Assembly (NCBI GenBank): GCA_017527435.1
Contig: JAFXQB010000005.1
Span: 62,001-126,000, forward strand
Reading direction: 5' to 3'
Length of the DNA: 64,000 nt
From: Salinivirgaceae bacterium
GTDB lineage: Bacteria > Bacteroidota > Bacteroidia > Bacteroidales > SZUA-534
Below are positions 50,222-59,814 of this stretch, piece by piece. The position numbers and the translations under genes were made by a program. The notes beneath the pieces are model-generated. The model ran no database searches. It was given only the letters and a program-made list of their open reading frames with translations, and was not told the DNA's origin. Positions within the stretch are counted from its first letter, which is position 1, and each line of letters opens with the position of its first letter.

Positions 50222-52921
50222 GTGTCAACGATAAGTAAAACAGTCTCATTTTGGAGTATGGCAGCTCTTGCCGTGCTGCTGGTTTGCTGTTCGCCTACCA
50301 AAAACACACCCATACGCCGCGGCTACCATAACCTGACATCTAAATACAACGTCTATTTCAACGGAAACGAAGCTTACAAGTCGGGTATGGAAAACATCTA
50401 CTCGGCCCATCAAGAGAATTTTTCTCTGATTCTGCCGGTGTTTGTCTACAGCGACAAAGATGCGGCACTCACATCGTACGCCGACATGAACCGAGTGATT
50501 GAAAAGAGCGAGAAGTGCATACGCAAGCACTCAATCACGGCCAAGCCGAAAACCAAGAAGGGCAAGAAGCTGAACGACAAGCAGAAAGCGTTCCAAAACA
50601 AAAATGAATATGTAAAATGGATTGACAATGCCGAAATTCTTGGAGGCAAAGCAAAAACCATCAAGCAGGACTACTTTGCAGCCATTGAGCAGTTCACAGG
50701 CATTGTGCACCAATACGATGAGCAGGACACCAAGACCGAGGCCTACATCTGGCTGGCACGCTGCTACACCGAAATGGAGAAGTATCAGCAGGCCGACGAT
50801 TTCATCAGCACCGTGACAGGCGACATGAGCAAGGTGTCGCGTAAGATGGAAGCACCGCTGGCACAGACACAGGCCGACATTCTGCTGCGTCAGGGCCGCT
50901 ACGCCGACGCCATTCCGTATGTGGAGACGGCCGTGAAGAAAATCCGCCGCGACAAGCGTGAGAAAATCCGCCTGATGTACATTCTGGCGCAACTCTATCA
51001 GTTCAATGAAGACAACCACAAGGCAAGCGAATGGTATCAGAAGGTTATCGACAAAAACCCTGACTATGAGTATGTTTTCAATGCCCGCATCAACAAGGCG
51101 AGCCTTTACAGCAGCGAGTCGGGCGGAAGTGCGGCTCTGCAGCGTGAGCTCACCAAAATGCTGAAAGACGACAAAAACACCGACTATCTGGATCAGATTT
51201 ACTACGCGCTAGGCAACATTGCCTACAACGAGATGCGCGACGACGACGCCCTGTGGTACTTCAAGCAGTCGATTGCCGCAAGCACCACCAACGACAATCA
51301 GAAGAGCATCTCTTATCTGGCCGTGGCCGACATCTACTTCGACAAGCCCGACTACCGCAACGCGCAGCTCTACTACGACAGCGCGATGGTGAACCTGCCG
51401 CACGAATACCCTGATTATCAGAACATCCGCCGCAAGGCCGAGAACCTGACCGACCTGGTGAACTGCATTGAAACCATCCACACGCAAGACAGCCTTCAGA
51501 AACTGGCAAAAATGAGCGAAGATGAACGCAACAGAGTCATCGACAGAATGATACAAGAAGTGAAGAATCAGGAGCAAGCCGAAAAGAACCGCGAAAACGA
51601 AGCCAAAAGCGAATTGGCGCAGGCACAGCAGATGAGCCGCCAAAACACGCAGACAGGCGGCAAATGGTATTTCTACAACCAATCGTCGCTGAGCCTTGGG
51701 CAGGACGAGTTCCGCAAGAAATGGGGCAACCGCAAGCTGGAAGACAACTGGCGTCGAAGCAACAAGACCGTCACCGAGTGGGATGACGGGTCGGCAACGG
51801 CAGATGCCGAAGATACAGAAGACACAAAGAAAGGTCTCGACAACAAGAGCCGCGAATATTATTTGGTCGATATTCCGCTCACCGATTCAGCTTACAAGGT
51901 GTCGGAGCAGAAGATGGAGCAGGCCTATTTCAATCTGGGCGTGGTCTACAAAGACAAATTCGCCGACTATCCGCTTGCCATTGATGCTTTTAACGACTAT
52001 ATGAAGAAATATCCGAGGTCGGAAAAAGAAGTGTCGGCAATGTTCAATCTCTACAAAACCTACCTTTTGCAGAAGGACTACGCCAACGCCGACATCTATA
52101 AGAAACGGATTATCAGTGAGTATCCGGAAACCGACTACGCTAAAATCTTGAACGACCCCGACTACTATAAAGAATTGGAAAGGGCTGAAAACGAGCTCAA
52201 TTTTATGTATCAGGTGACCTACCGATACTTCTTGAACGATGAGTGCGACAACGTGAACTCAACATTCAAGTACGTTGACTCGGCATATCACGAAAGCCGC
52301 CTGATGCCTAAATTCGCGCTGCTCAACACGTTGTGTGAGGGCAAATCAACCGATTCGCTGACATTCGAGAGCTTGCTGAAAAGCTATATCGAAAAATATC
52401 CCAAAACCGATGAAGCCGGCTACGCACGCGATGTGATTGCCGCCCTGAACCGCAAGCCGCACGAGGTTGAGGAGAAGACCGAAGAGCAGATTCTGGCCGA
52501 AGAGCAGTTGGCAGCGCAAGCCGCCTACGACTCGCTCGACGTGTCGCTCTACAACTATGACGCCGACGAGCTGCACTACTACATTGTTGTTGTCGACAAG
52601 CATAAACTGGAGGAGAGCCGCATCCGATTCGGATTCATCGACTTCAACGACGAGTATTTCGACTTTATGAATTTCGATGTCTCGACAGCCAAACTCTCTG
52701 AAGATTACGGAATTGTCAAAGTCGATAAATTCAAGAACGCCCGCATGGCACAGAACTACATTGAGTCGGTGATTGTTGCCGGCGAAGTGTTCGACGGCGT
52801 GGTGAGCGACAGCTACAAGCAATACATCATATCGAAATCGAACTACGAGAAATTCCTTCAGGACGGCAATCTCGACCGTTACAACAAGTTCTTCGACTTG
52901 AACTACACGTTGAATCCATAA
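50222..52921 (+). CDS. porW: PorW/SprE-like TPR lipoprotein (type IX secretion)
   Basis: This 899-aa lipoprotein (GTG start, SMAALAVLLVCC lipobox) opens with KNTPIRRGYHNLTSKYNVYF, the hallmark of PorW/SprE. Many tetratricopeptide repeats follow (for example YAIWLARCYTEMEKYQQADD-type near 195; AYFNLGVVYKDKFADYPLAI near 575). In Porphyromonas and Flavobacterium the homologues are needed for type IX secretion, linking the outer-membrane translocon to the periplasm. The start is chosen because a full promoter (50171-50201) lies upstream, and it yields a proper lipoprotein signal. The acid phosphatase gene begins 11 nt after the stop. Name by similarity of the N-terminal motif. Confidence 0.8.
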   Translation: MSTISKTVSFWSMAALAVLLVCCSPTKNTPIRRGYHNLTSKYNVYFNGNEAYKSGMENIYSAHQENFSLILPVFVYSDKDAALTSYADMNRVIEKSEKCIRKHSITAKPKTKKGKKLNDKQKAFQNKNEYVKWIDNAEILGGKAKTIKQDYFAAIEQFTGIVHQYDEQDTKTEAYIWLARCYTEMEKYQQADDFISTVTGDMSKVSRKMEAPLAQTQADILLRQGRYADAIPYVETAVKKIRRDKREKIRLMYILAQLYQFNEDNHKASEWYQKVIDKNPDYEYVFNARINKASLYSSESGGSAALQRELTKMLKDDKNTDYLDQIYYALGNIAYNEMRDDDALWYFKQSIAASTTNDNQKSISYLAVADIYFDKPDYRNAQLYYDSAMVNLPHEYPDYQNIRRKAENLTDLVNCIETIHTQDSLQKLAKMSEDERNRVIDRMIQEVKNQEQAEKNRENEAKSELAQAQQMSRQNTQTGGKWYFYNQSSLSLGQDEFRKKWGNRKLEDNWRRSNKTVTEWDDGSATADAEDTEDTKKGLDNKSREYYLVDIPLTDSAYKVSEQKMEQAYFNLGVVYKDKFADYPLAIDAFNDYMKKYPRSEKEVSAMFNLYKTYLLQKDYANADIYKKRIISEYPETDYAKILNDPDYYKELERAENELNFMYQVTYRYFLNDECDNVNSTFKYVDSAYHESRLMPKFALLNTLCEGKSTDSLTFESLLKSYIEKYPKTDEAGYARDVIAALNRKPHEVEEKTEEQILAEEQLAAQAAYDSLDVSLYNYDADELHYYIVVVDKHKLEESRIRFGFIDFNDEYFDFMNFDVSTAKLSEDYGIVKVDKFKNARMAQNYIESVIVAGEVFDGVVSDSYKQYIISKSNYEKFLQDGNLDRYNKFFDLNYTLNP

Positions 52922-52932
52922 ACCACTAGAAG

Positions 52933-53736
52933 ATGAAACGCTTATCAGTCATTTTGGGATTAGTGGCGGGCATTGTCGCCACATCGTGCACACCAAAAAC
53001 CGACAATCAAACAGACGGCGAGCCTATGACTCACCTGCTGCTGGCCACCGCGTGGTTTCAGCAGTCGGCCGAGATGCGCGCCTGCTACTATCAGTCGTAC
53101 AATATGGCCAAGCTGGCTCTGAAGGACAACTTGCAGAACTACAAGGGCACGAAACCCACCGCAGTGGTTCTGGACATCGACGAGACGGTGCTCGACAACA
53201 GCCCCTTTGAAGCCAAGCTGATGGCCGACCGCCAAAACTACTCTGACAGCGCCTGGATGGCGTGGTCGGCACGTGAGGAAGCATTGGCGCTGCCCGGAGC
53301 GGCTGAATTCATTGCCTATGCGCGCGAGCTGGGTGTTGATGTTTTCTTCATATCGAACCGTACGCTCGATGAGCGCGACCGCACGCTACGTAACCTTGCC
53401 ACCGCCGGAATGGCTGTTGACTCAGCCCACCTGCTGCTCTACAACCCGAGCAAGGGAACATCGTGCAAAGACGAGCGCCGCGACGCCGTTTCGGCCACTC
53501 ACGAGATAATTCTTTTCATTGGTGACAACCTGGGCGATTACACTTCGCTCTTCGACCGCCGCGACAGCACGCTTGCCCTGCGGCTCGCCGACTCACTGCA
53601 CAACGACTTCGGCCGCAAGTTCATCATGCTGCCCAACCCCATGTACGGTGAATGGGAGAACGCCATCTACAATCACAACTACAAGCTGCCGATGGCTGAA
53701 AAGAACCGCATGATGCAGAAGCTGTTGAGGAAGTAG
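52933..53736 (+). CDS. 5'-nucleotidase, lipoprotein e(P4) family acid phosphatase
   Basis: This 267-aa HAD-superfamily phosphatase has a lipoprotein signal (GLVAGIVATSC). HAD motif I is VLDIDETVLDN near residue 78, motif II VFFISNRT near 138, with a distal Lys/Asp region (IILFIGDNLGDYTSLFDRRD near 195). The family dephosphorylates nucleotides such as NMN at the outer membrane for uptake. It is probably co-transcribed with the porW-like gene. Confidence 0.92.
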   Translation: MKRLSVILGLVAGIVATSCTPKTDNQTDGEPMTHLLLATAWFQQSAEMRACYYQSYNMAKLALKDNLQNYKGTKPTAVVLDIDETVLDNSPFEAKLMADRQNYSDSAWMAWSAREEALALPGAAEFIAYARELGVDVFFISNRTLDERDRTLRNLATAGMAVDSAHLLLYNPSKGTSCKDERRDAVSATHEIILFIGDNLGDYTSLFDRRDSTLALRLADSLHNDFGRKFIMLPNPMYGEWENAIYNHNYKLPMAEKNRMMQKLLRK

Positions 53737-53880
53737 ACAATCGGTTTTTACCGGATTTTTGTCGAACAATACCGAATTTAAAACCATCACCGCCAAATTT
53801 GAATTTGCACACACTGCGCCCGGAAGTGGCTATATATTTGCATTGTTCAATCAACCATGAAAGATGTGGAGAATCTGGAA

Positions 53881-53919
53881 ATACCTTGGTTTCACCCCCG
53901 AAATTCAAGGTATTTTTTT
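53881..53919 (+). terminator. Probable terminator after the acid phosphatase
   Basis: ATACCTTG (53881-53888) and CAAGGTAT (53905-53912) pair around a 16-nt loop and are followed by seven T. The 290-bp gap also holds TACTTTTG at 53946-53953, a -7 element for the adhesin gene. Confidence 0.6.
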
Positions 53920-54027
53920 GTTTTACAAACAAAAAAACTTTTTATTACTTTTGTAAACACTATTGTGCGCGACAAATGCATAAATAGATGAAAACCAAAT
54001 AATGTCGTACTATAAAACTTTATCCTT

Positions 54028-56628
54028 ATGAAACATTTTCTCACCTCAATTGTGGCTATTGCTTTTGTGCTGAGCTCAATAGCAGCAATGGCTCAAACCG
54101 ACGGATTCTCGTATCAGGCTGTGGTACGTGATGCTAACGGCAAACTCGTTAACAACTCAAAAGTTGGCCTTCGCCTGACGCTGACCGACAAAGATGATAA
54201 CCAAATGTATCAGGAGACACACACGCCAACGACCAACAGTTACGGTGTTTTGAACGTGACAGTAGGCTCGGGCCAAGCAACTGGCAACAAAAAAATGTCA
54301 GACGTGAACTGGGCAAGCGGCGACGTGTGGATGCGCGTTGAGATTGACCCCAAAGGTGGCAGCGAATACACAGATATGGGCAATACCAAGTTGCAAGCCG
54401 TTCCGTTCGCATACTATGCAGTCAATGGCGCCCAAAGTGCCCCTGGCCGCGAGGGTCAGACACTGGTGCACAACGGCACAACCTGGGTGGCAACTGACGA
54501 AATATCGCTTAAGAAACTCAATGTGAAAGGCGAAACCTCTTCCGAAGACGCCCTGTTCGAAGTTAAGGACAAAGACGGCAATGCGGTGTTCGCCGTATAC
54601 CCCAACGGAGTGCATGTTTATATCGACCCCAATGCCGAAAACAGCAAGGTGCGCCGCAGCGGATTCCTCATCACAGGACGAGATGCCACAAAGAATGGTG
54701 AGGATGTTGACTACCTGGCAGTTGACGGCACCGGCACGCAAGTATATGTAGATGATGACAACAGTGGCAAAGTTCGCCGCAGCGGTTTCCTTATCACTGG
54801 TCGTGATGCGACAAAGGACGGACATCCAAACAACTATTTAACCGTGAACAACGAAGGCACCAAGGTCTTTATCGACAACCAACTTGATGATGACAACAGC
54901 AAAGTGCGCCGCAGCGGATTCCTTATCACCGGCCGTGACGCGACTAAAGACGGCAATGCCGCCAACTATCTGAAAGTGGCCACCGACGGCACACAGATAA
55001 AATTTGACGCTGACGCTTCAAAAGTTCGCCGCAGCGGATTCCTCATCACCGGACGCGACGCCGCCAAAGGTGAGTCATCCGACTACCTCACCATCAACAC
55101 CGACAGCACCCGCTTCTATATTGACGGTGCAGACAGCGCCAAAGGCTTTGCCGTCAGCGAAAATGACGGAGCAAGCGCCAAAGAAGGCGCAGTGGCTGGC
55201 GGTTTTGCTGTTACCGGCCGCAATGGTTCGAAAGGTACAGCAAGCAACCTTTTCAATATCGATCTATCAACTGATGCCAAAGTGATAAACAACGAGAACC
55301 GCATCTACTGGTATCCCGAAAAGAACGCTTTTATGGCTGGAAACCTGAAAGTTGAGCACCCCGACAGCGTTGGCACCAACTCGTTCAGCGCAGGCTATCA
55401 AAACAAGGCTATTGGCGAATATTCGCAAGCTATGGGCTATCAATCGGTTGCCAAAGGCAATTATACCACAGCCATTGGCCGCGAGGCCAAAGCCCTTTCC
55501 AATAACGCCTATGCCTTCGGTAATAAGGCGCAAGCCTCAGGCGAAAATGCTGTGGCCATCGGCGATACAGCTATAGCATCTGGAAAGAACGCCTACGCTT
55601 TGGGCATGAATAGCTCGGCCTCGGGTGAGGGCAGCTATGCCTTTGGCGAAGGCGCAATAGCAAGCGGTGCAGGCAGTTTCGCCATGGGTATAGCAGGTAC
55701 AGATTGGGGAGGAAATTTGCATAATCCCCCAACAGCATCCGGTAAATATTCCTACGCCATAGGTCCTGGAGCCGTGGCAAAATTTGATAACTCAATAGCA
55801 ATCGGTTTTGGGTGTACGGCAGAAAAAGAAAATTGCCTGGCACTTGGACTTGGTTGTAATGCTTCAGGAGGAAATGCTGTTGCCTTGGGGTATGCTAATA
55901 CGGCTTCTGGAAATTGGTCCACCGCTTTGGGACGTTACTCTCTAGCAGAAGGTATTTATTCCATAGCCATGGGATTCAATGCAAGGGCAAAATCACATTA
56001 TGAAGTTGTAATTGGCTCTTATAACACAGACTATGAAGTGCCATCGTGGCAGAATAACGTTAACAATCCCGATGGCAATCTTAGGGCTTTTACTGTAGCC
56101 AACGGATACGAATCATGGTATGGTAGTTGTACAATAACCAGAAGCGATGCTATGGTAATTCTGAAAAACGGCAATACTACAATAAACGGCACATTAACAG
56201 CAAATAATGTTTCCGCATCGTCCGATTTCCGTCTGAAAAAAGATATTCAGCCACTTGATGGTGCATTGGATAAGGTGCTGAAGTTGCGCGGAGTTTCGTT
56301 CTATTGGAAGAGCAAGGAGGAGATGGCCGCCGCAAAAGGCAAAGATGTCAACAATATGAGCTACGGCTATAGCAAGGATAAGCAGATTGGCGTCATAGCA
56401 CAGGAGATTGAAGAAGTTCTGCCAGAGCTGGTTGTGACAGATAATGAAGGCTTTAAGTCCGTTAAATACGAGAATCTTACAGCTGTGCTAATCGAAGCCA
56501 TGAAGGAGCAGCAAGCCATAATCGATGCGCAGAACCAAAAGATTGAGAATCAGCAATCGAAAATAGAAAGCCTTGAAGCACAAATGGAGGAGATGAAAAA
56601 AATGATGGAGGAATTGCTGAAGAAATAA
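54028..56628 (+). CDS. Repeat-rich adhesin/tail-fibre-like protein with YadA-type stalk and S74 chaperone domain
   Basis: The 866-aa protein has a signal peptide (ending AMA-QTD) and a conserved Bacteroidetes N-domain (FSYQAVVRDANGKLVNNSKV). Four near-identical repeats of about 43 aa each contain KVRRSGFLITGRDA (about 206-345), with a degenerate fifth (GGFAVTGRNG). A YadA-like head follows (about 450-660, with units such as AKGNYTTAIGREAKALSNNA). Then comes the Peptidase_S74 intramolecular chaperone (SDFRLKKDIQPLDGALDKVL near 732; QIGVIAQEIEEVLPELVV near 790) and a coiled coil. It probably forms a trimeric surface fibre that self-processes. It appears monocistronic. Confidence 0.88.
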   Translation: MKHFLTSIVAIAFVLSSIAAMAQTDGFSYQAVVRDANGKLVNNSKVGLRLTLTDKDDNQMYQETHTPTTNSYGVLNVTVGSGQATGNKKMSDVNWASGDVWMRVEIDPKGGSEYTDMGNTKLQAVPFAYYAVNGAQSAPGREGQTLVHNGTTWVATDEISLKKLNVKGETSSEDALFEVKDKDGNAVFAVYPNGVHVYIDPNAENSKVRRSGFLITGRDATKNGEDVDYLAVDGTGTQVYVDDDNSGKVRRSGFLITGRDATKDGHPNNYLTVNNEGTKVFIDNQLDDDNSKVRRSGFLITGRDATKDGNAANYLKVATDGTQIKFDADASKVRRSGFLITGRDAAKGESSDYLTINTDSTRFYIDGADSAKGFAVSENDGASAKEGAVAGGFAVTGRNGSKGTASNLFNIDLSTDAKVINNENRIYWYPEKNAFMAGNLKVEHPDSVGTNSFSAGYQNKAIGEYSQAMGYQSVAKGNYTTAIGREAKALSNNAYAFGNKAQASGENAVAIGDTAIASGKNAYALGMNSSASGEGSYAFGEGAIASGAGSFAMGIAGTDWGGNLHNPPTASGKYSYAIGPGAVAKFDNSIAIGFGCTAEKENCLALGLGCNASGGNAVALGYANTASGNWSTALGRYSLAEGIYSIAMGFNARAKSHYEVVIGSYNTDYEVPSWQNNVNNPDGNLRAFTVANGYESWYGSCTITRSDAMVILKNGNTTINGTLTANNVSASSDFRLKKDIQPLDGALDKVLKLRGVSFYWKSKEEMAAAKGKDVNNMSYGYSKDKQIGVIAQEIEEVLPELVVTDNEGFKSVKYENLTAVLIEAMKEQQAIIDAQNQKIENQQSKIESLEAQMEEMKKMMEELLKK
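54640..55250 (+). repeat. Internal coding repeats of the adhesin
   Basis: Units of about 126-135 bp repeat four times, with KVRRSGFLITGRDA beginning at about 54646, 54769, 54901 and 55021, and a decayed fifth unit near 55198. The DNA copies differ mainly at third positions, so they are older than a recent slippage. Confidence 0.8.
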
Positions 56629-56656
56629 GGATAAGAATAAAATATTTGTTTGGTTT

Positions 56657-56736
56657 GTAGAGACGGTGCGTGCACCGTCTCTACATGTTTTATGTGGGCG
56701 CGGTTATTGTAGAAACGCGCCATGGCACGTCTCTAC
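56657..56736. repeat. Dispersed GTAGAGACG palindromes, copies 2 and 3
   Basis: At 56657-56684 GTAGAGACGGTGC and GCACCGTCTCTAC form a perfect 13-bp palindrome. At 56709-56736 GTAGAAACGCGCC and GGCACGTCTCTAC pair at 11 of 13 positions. Both follow the adhesin gene, and the first could also end its transcript. Confidence 0.75.
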
Positions 56737-56827
56737 GTTATCGCAAAAAAAAATGATTAGATGAAAAAAATCCTTATTTTCGCAAATTGTTTATTAAAAA
56801 GTTGACATTCCGCAATTTGATTCAATA

Positions 56828-58816
56828 TTGAAAATGAAGAGAATTATTGCAATAACCATCGCCGCACTTGCAGTGCTTCCGGCATTTGCGCAACGTGGCA
56901 TCACCGCCAAGGCCGACCGAGCCTTTGAATTAGGAAAATATTTCGATGCCATCGACGAGTACAAATACGCTTATGCGAAAGCCAAAGACAAAAACAAGAA
57001 AAACGACATAATGTTCATGGTGGCCGAGAGCTACCGTATGGTTCAAAACAGCCGTCAGGCCGAGATATGGTACCGCAAGGTCATCAAAAAAGGGTACGAG
57101 AACCCGCTTGCCACTCTCTACCTTGCCGACGCCATGCGCGCTCAAGGACAGTATGAAGATGCCATGAAGGAATATCAAAACTACACCAAACTCGCCCCGG
57201 CAGACGACCGCGGACCGGCGGGCGTGGAATCGTGCGCATCGGCCATTGAGTGGATGGGGCAGCCCACCCGCTACAAGATTGAGAACATGCACTATTTCAA
57301 CTCGAAATACAGCGATTTCGGCATCGCCTACGCCAAAGACGACTACAGCATGGTTATTTTCTCGTCGTCGCGCGAAGGCTGCACAGGCGGCAAAATCAGC
57401 GGCGTAACGGGCGAGTACTACTGCGACTTGTTCCGTTCACGCGTCGACCGCAAGGGCAAATGGTCGGAGCCGGTGGCGCTCGAAGAGAACATCAACACTG
57501 CTCTCGAAGAAGGCATGCCAAGCACCAACAAAAAGTGCAACACTCTCTATTTCACTAGCTTCCGCGAAGACAAGAACAAAAATATGGTCTGCAAGATTTT
57601 CTGCTCTGCAAAAGAGAACGCCGAATGGGGCGCCCCCATTGAGCTTAACCTGGCACCCGACACTGTGGCTGTGGGCCATCCCGCCATCAGCGACGACGAA
57701 CTGACGCTTATCTTCGTTTCGGCCATGGATGGCGGATATGGCGGCAAGGACCTTTGGAAGACAACCCGCGCCAACAAATCGGCCGAATGGGGCAAACCCG
57801 TGAATATGGGACCGGCCATCAACACTAGCGGCGACGAAATGTTCCCTTACATCCACCCCGAAGGCACGCTCTACTTCTCATCGAACGGTCATCCGGGAAT
57901 GGGCGGATTAGACATTTTCAAGGCCACCGAAGGCAATTCGGGTTGGAAGGTTGAGAATATGAAATACCCCATCAACAGCTCGCAGGACGATTTCGGAATC
58001 TGCTTCGAGTCGGAGATGGAACGTGGCTATTTCTGCTCGAACCGCCCCGGCGGCAAGGGCTCTGACGATATCTACCAATTCTCGCTTCCGCCGATTGAGT
58101 TCACTCTGACCGGCATCGTGCGCAACGGCAAGACCGACGCCATCATAGCCGGCGCCGAAGTGAACCTTATCGGTAGCGACGGAACAAACATCACCGCCAA
58201 AACCGAGACCGACGGCTCATACAACTTCAACCTGGCGCCGAACGCCGATTACCGCATTGTGGTGAAGCGCGGCGGCTTCCTTAACTCGAAGGACAAGACC
58301 ACAACCAAAGGCCTGACCGACAGCGAGCAGCTGAAGGTGAACATCGACCTTCAGCCCGACGACCGCCGTATGGACCTTGACGGAATTGAATATGAGTTCA
58401 ACAGCGCCAAGCTGAAACCATCGTCGATTGCGGGACTTGAAGTGCTTGTGGGCATTCTGAACGACAACTCGAACATCACAATTGAGATTGGTTCGCACGC
58501 CGACTATCGCGGAAGCGACGACGCTAACCTGAAACTGTCAGAAGCCCGCGCCAAATCGGTTGTCGACTTCCTGACCACCTACGGTATCGACCGTGAGCGC
58601 CTGACATCGCACGGCTACGGCGAGCAGATGCCGAAGGAAGTGGATAAGAAGATGGCACAGAAATATCCGTTCCTGAAAGAAGGCGACACTCTGACCGAAG
58701 CCTTCATCAAGCGCCTGAACGACGAGCAGCAAGAGATTTGCAACCAAATCAACCGCCGTACCGACTTTGTTGTCACCGGCCGCGATTACGTTCCAAAGGT
58801 GCGCAAACGCAGGTAA
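56828..58816 (+). CDS. porE: PorE-like TPR/PD40-propeller/OmpA protein (type IX secretion)
   Basis: This 662-aa protein combines, in order, a signal peptide, TPR repeats (about 28-130), a PD40 beta-propeller (SDFGIAYAKDDYSMVIFSSS near 160; ISDDELTLIFVSAMDGGYGG near 285; YIHPEGTLYFSSNGHPGMGG near 340), a carboxypeptidase-regulatory-like domain (about 425-505) and an OmpA peptidoglycan-binding domain (EYEFNSAKLKPSS near 521; IEIGSHADYRGSDDANLKLS near 557). This is the architecture of PorE, which anchors the type IX secretion machine to peptidoglycan. It also fits other OmpA-type envelope proteins, so the name rests on domain order. Confidence 0.85.
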   Translation: MKMKRIIAITIAALAVLPAFAQRGITAKADRAFELGKYFDAIDEYKYAYAKAKDKNKKNDIMFMVAESYRMVQNSRQAEIWYRKVIKKGYENPLATLYLADAMRAQGQYEDAMKEYQNYTKLAPADDRGPAGVESCASAIEWMGQPTRYKIENMHYFNSKYSDFGIAYAKDDYSMVIFSSSREGCTGGKISGVTGEYYCDLFRSRVDRKGKWSEPVALEENINTALEEGMPSTNKKCNTLYFTSFREDKNKNMVCKIFCSAKENAEWGAPIELNLAPDTVAVGHPAISDDELTLIFVSAMDGGYGGKDLWKTTRANKSAEWGKPVNMGPAINTSGDEMFPYIHPEGTLYFSSNGHPGMGGLDIFKATEGNSGWKVENMKYPINSSQDDFGICFESEMERGYFCSNRPGGKGSDDIYQFSLPPIEFTLTGIVRNGKTDAIIAGAEVNLIGSDGTNITAKTETDGSYNFNLAPNADYRIVVKRGGFLNSKDKTTTKGLTDSEQLKVNIDLQPDDRRMDLDGIEYEFNSAKLKPSSIAGLEVLVGILNDNSNITIEIGSHADYRGSDDANLKLSEARAKSVVDFLTTYGIDRERLTSHGYGEQMPKEVDKKMAQKYPFLKEGDTLTEAFIKRLNDEQQEICNQINRRTDFVVTGRDYVPKVRKRR

Positions 58817-58974
58817 TTTGAGTGTAAAGTTTAAAGTTTAAGGTGTAAAGTTTGAAGTTTAAAGTGTAAAGTTTAAGGGTTAAAGTTTAAAGTTAATCGC
58901 TCATTACTCATCGCTCACTGCTCATTACTCACTGCTCATCGCTCACTACTCATTACACATTACTCAACATCAAT
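58817..58974. repeat. Low-complexity intergenic repeats
   Basis: GTAAAGTTTAAAGTTTAAG-like units (58823-58893) are followed by CTCATTACTCATCGCTCACT-like units (58898-58968). The array ends just before the aldo/keto reductase start. No gene. Confidence 0.8.
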
Positions 58975-59808
58975 ATGCTGACAATCAAACTGCACAACGG
59001 CATTGATATGCCTGCCATAGGCTTTGGCACATGGGCTGTTGCCGATGGCGCCGACGTGGCCGAAACTGTTAAAATGGCCATCGGATGCGGATTCCGCCAC
59101 ATCGACACGGCATCGTTCTACAAGAACGAAACTGGCGTGGGACAAGGCATAAAAGATAGCGGCGTGGACCGCAGCCAACTCTGGATTACAAGCAAGGTCT
59201 GGCCCACCGAGTCGGGTTACAACGGCACTCTGCAAGCCTTCGATGCGTCGCTCAAACGCCTGGGGCTCGATTACCTTGATTTGTACCTGATTCACTGGCC
59301 GGCATCGCCGTCGCACTATGCCGACTGGCGCGAGCGCAACGCCGACACCTGGCGCGCACTCGAAAAGCTCTATGCCGACGGCCGGGTGCGTGCCATTGGC
59401 GTGAGCAACTTCCTTAAGCATCACCTGCAGGCTCTTCTGGATGTATGTTCGGTCAAGCCGATGGTCGATCAGCTTGAGATTCACCCGGGTTACGCACAGG
59501 CGGCCGATGTTGAGTTCTGCCAAAAGAACGGCATTGCGGTTGAAGCCTGGAGCCCGTTCGGACGCGGCTCGTCACTCAAAAACGCCGACCTGAAGCGGAT
59601 TGCCGACCGGAACCACTGCTCTGTGGCACAGCTGTGCCTTGCATGGTGCCGTCAGAAACAGATTGTACCGCTGCCCAAATCAATCACACCCGAGCGCGTG
59701 AAAGAGAATCTGGAATCTTTCAGCATCACTCTTCCGGCCGAAGACATAACCGCCATCGACCGTATGCCGAACATCGGCTGGTCGGGCGAGCACCCTGACA
59801 GATTATAA
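58975..59808 (+). CDS. Aldo/keto reductase
   Basis: This 277-aa (beta/alpha)8 NADPH-dependent oxidoreductase has MPAIGFGTWAVADG, FRHIDTASFYKNETGVGQGI (catalytic Asp44/Tyr49 region), LWITSKVWPTE (Lys near 73), LDLYLIHWPAS (His near 105), then IGVSNF near 143 and PLPKSITPERVKENLESF near 235. This is the 2,5-diketogluconate-reductase type. The substrate is not predictable. The phosphoesterase gene begins 6 nt downstream. Confidence 0.93.
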   Translation: MLTIKLHNGIDMPAIGFGTWAVADGADVAETVKMAIGCGFRHIDTASFYKNETGVGQGIKDSGVDRSQLWITSKVWPTESGYNGTLQAFDASLKRLGLDYLDLYLIHWPASPSHYADWRERNADTWRALEKLYADGRVRAIGVSNFLKHHLQALLDVCSVKPMVDQLEIHPGYAQAADVEFCQKNGIAVEAWSPFGRGSSLKNADLKRIADRNHCSVAQLCLAWCRQKQIVPLPKSITPERVKENLESFSITLPAEDITAIDRMPNIGWSGEHPDRL

Positions 59809-59814
59809 CACACA

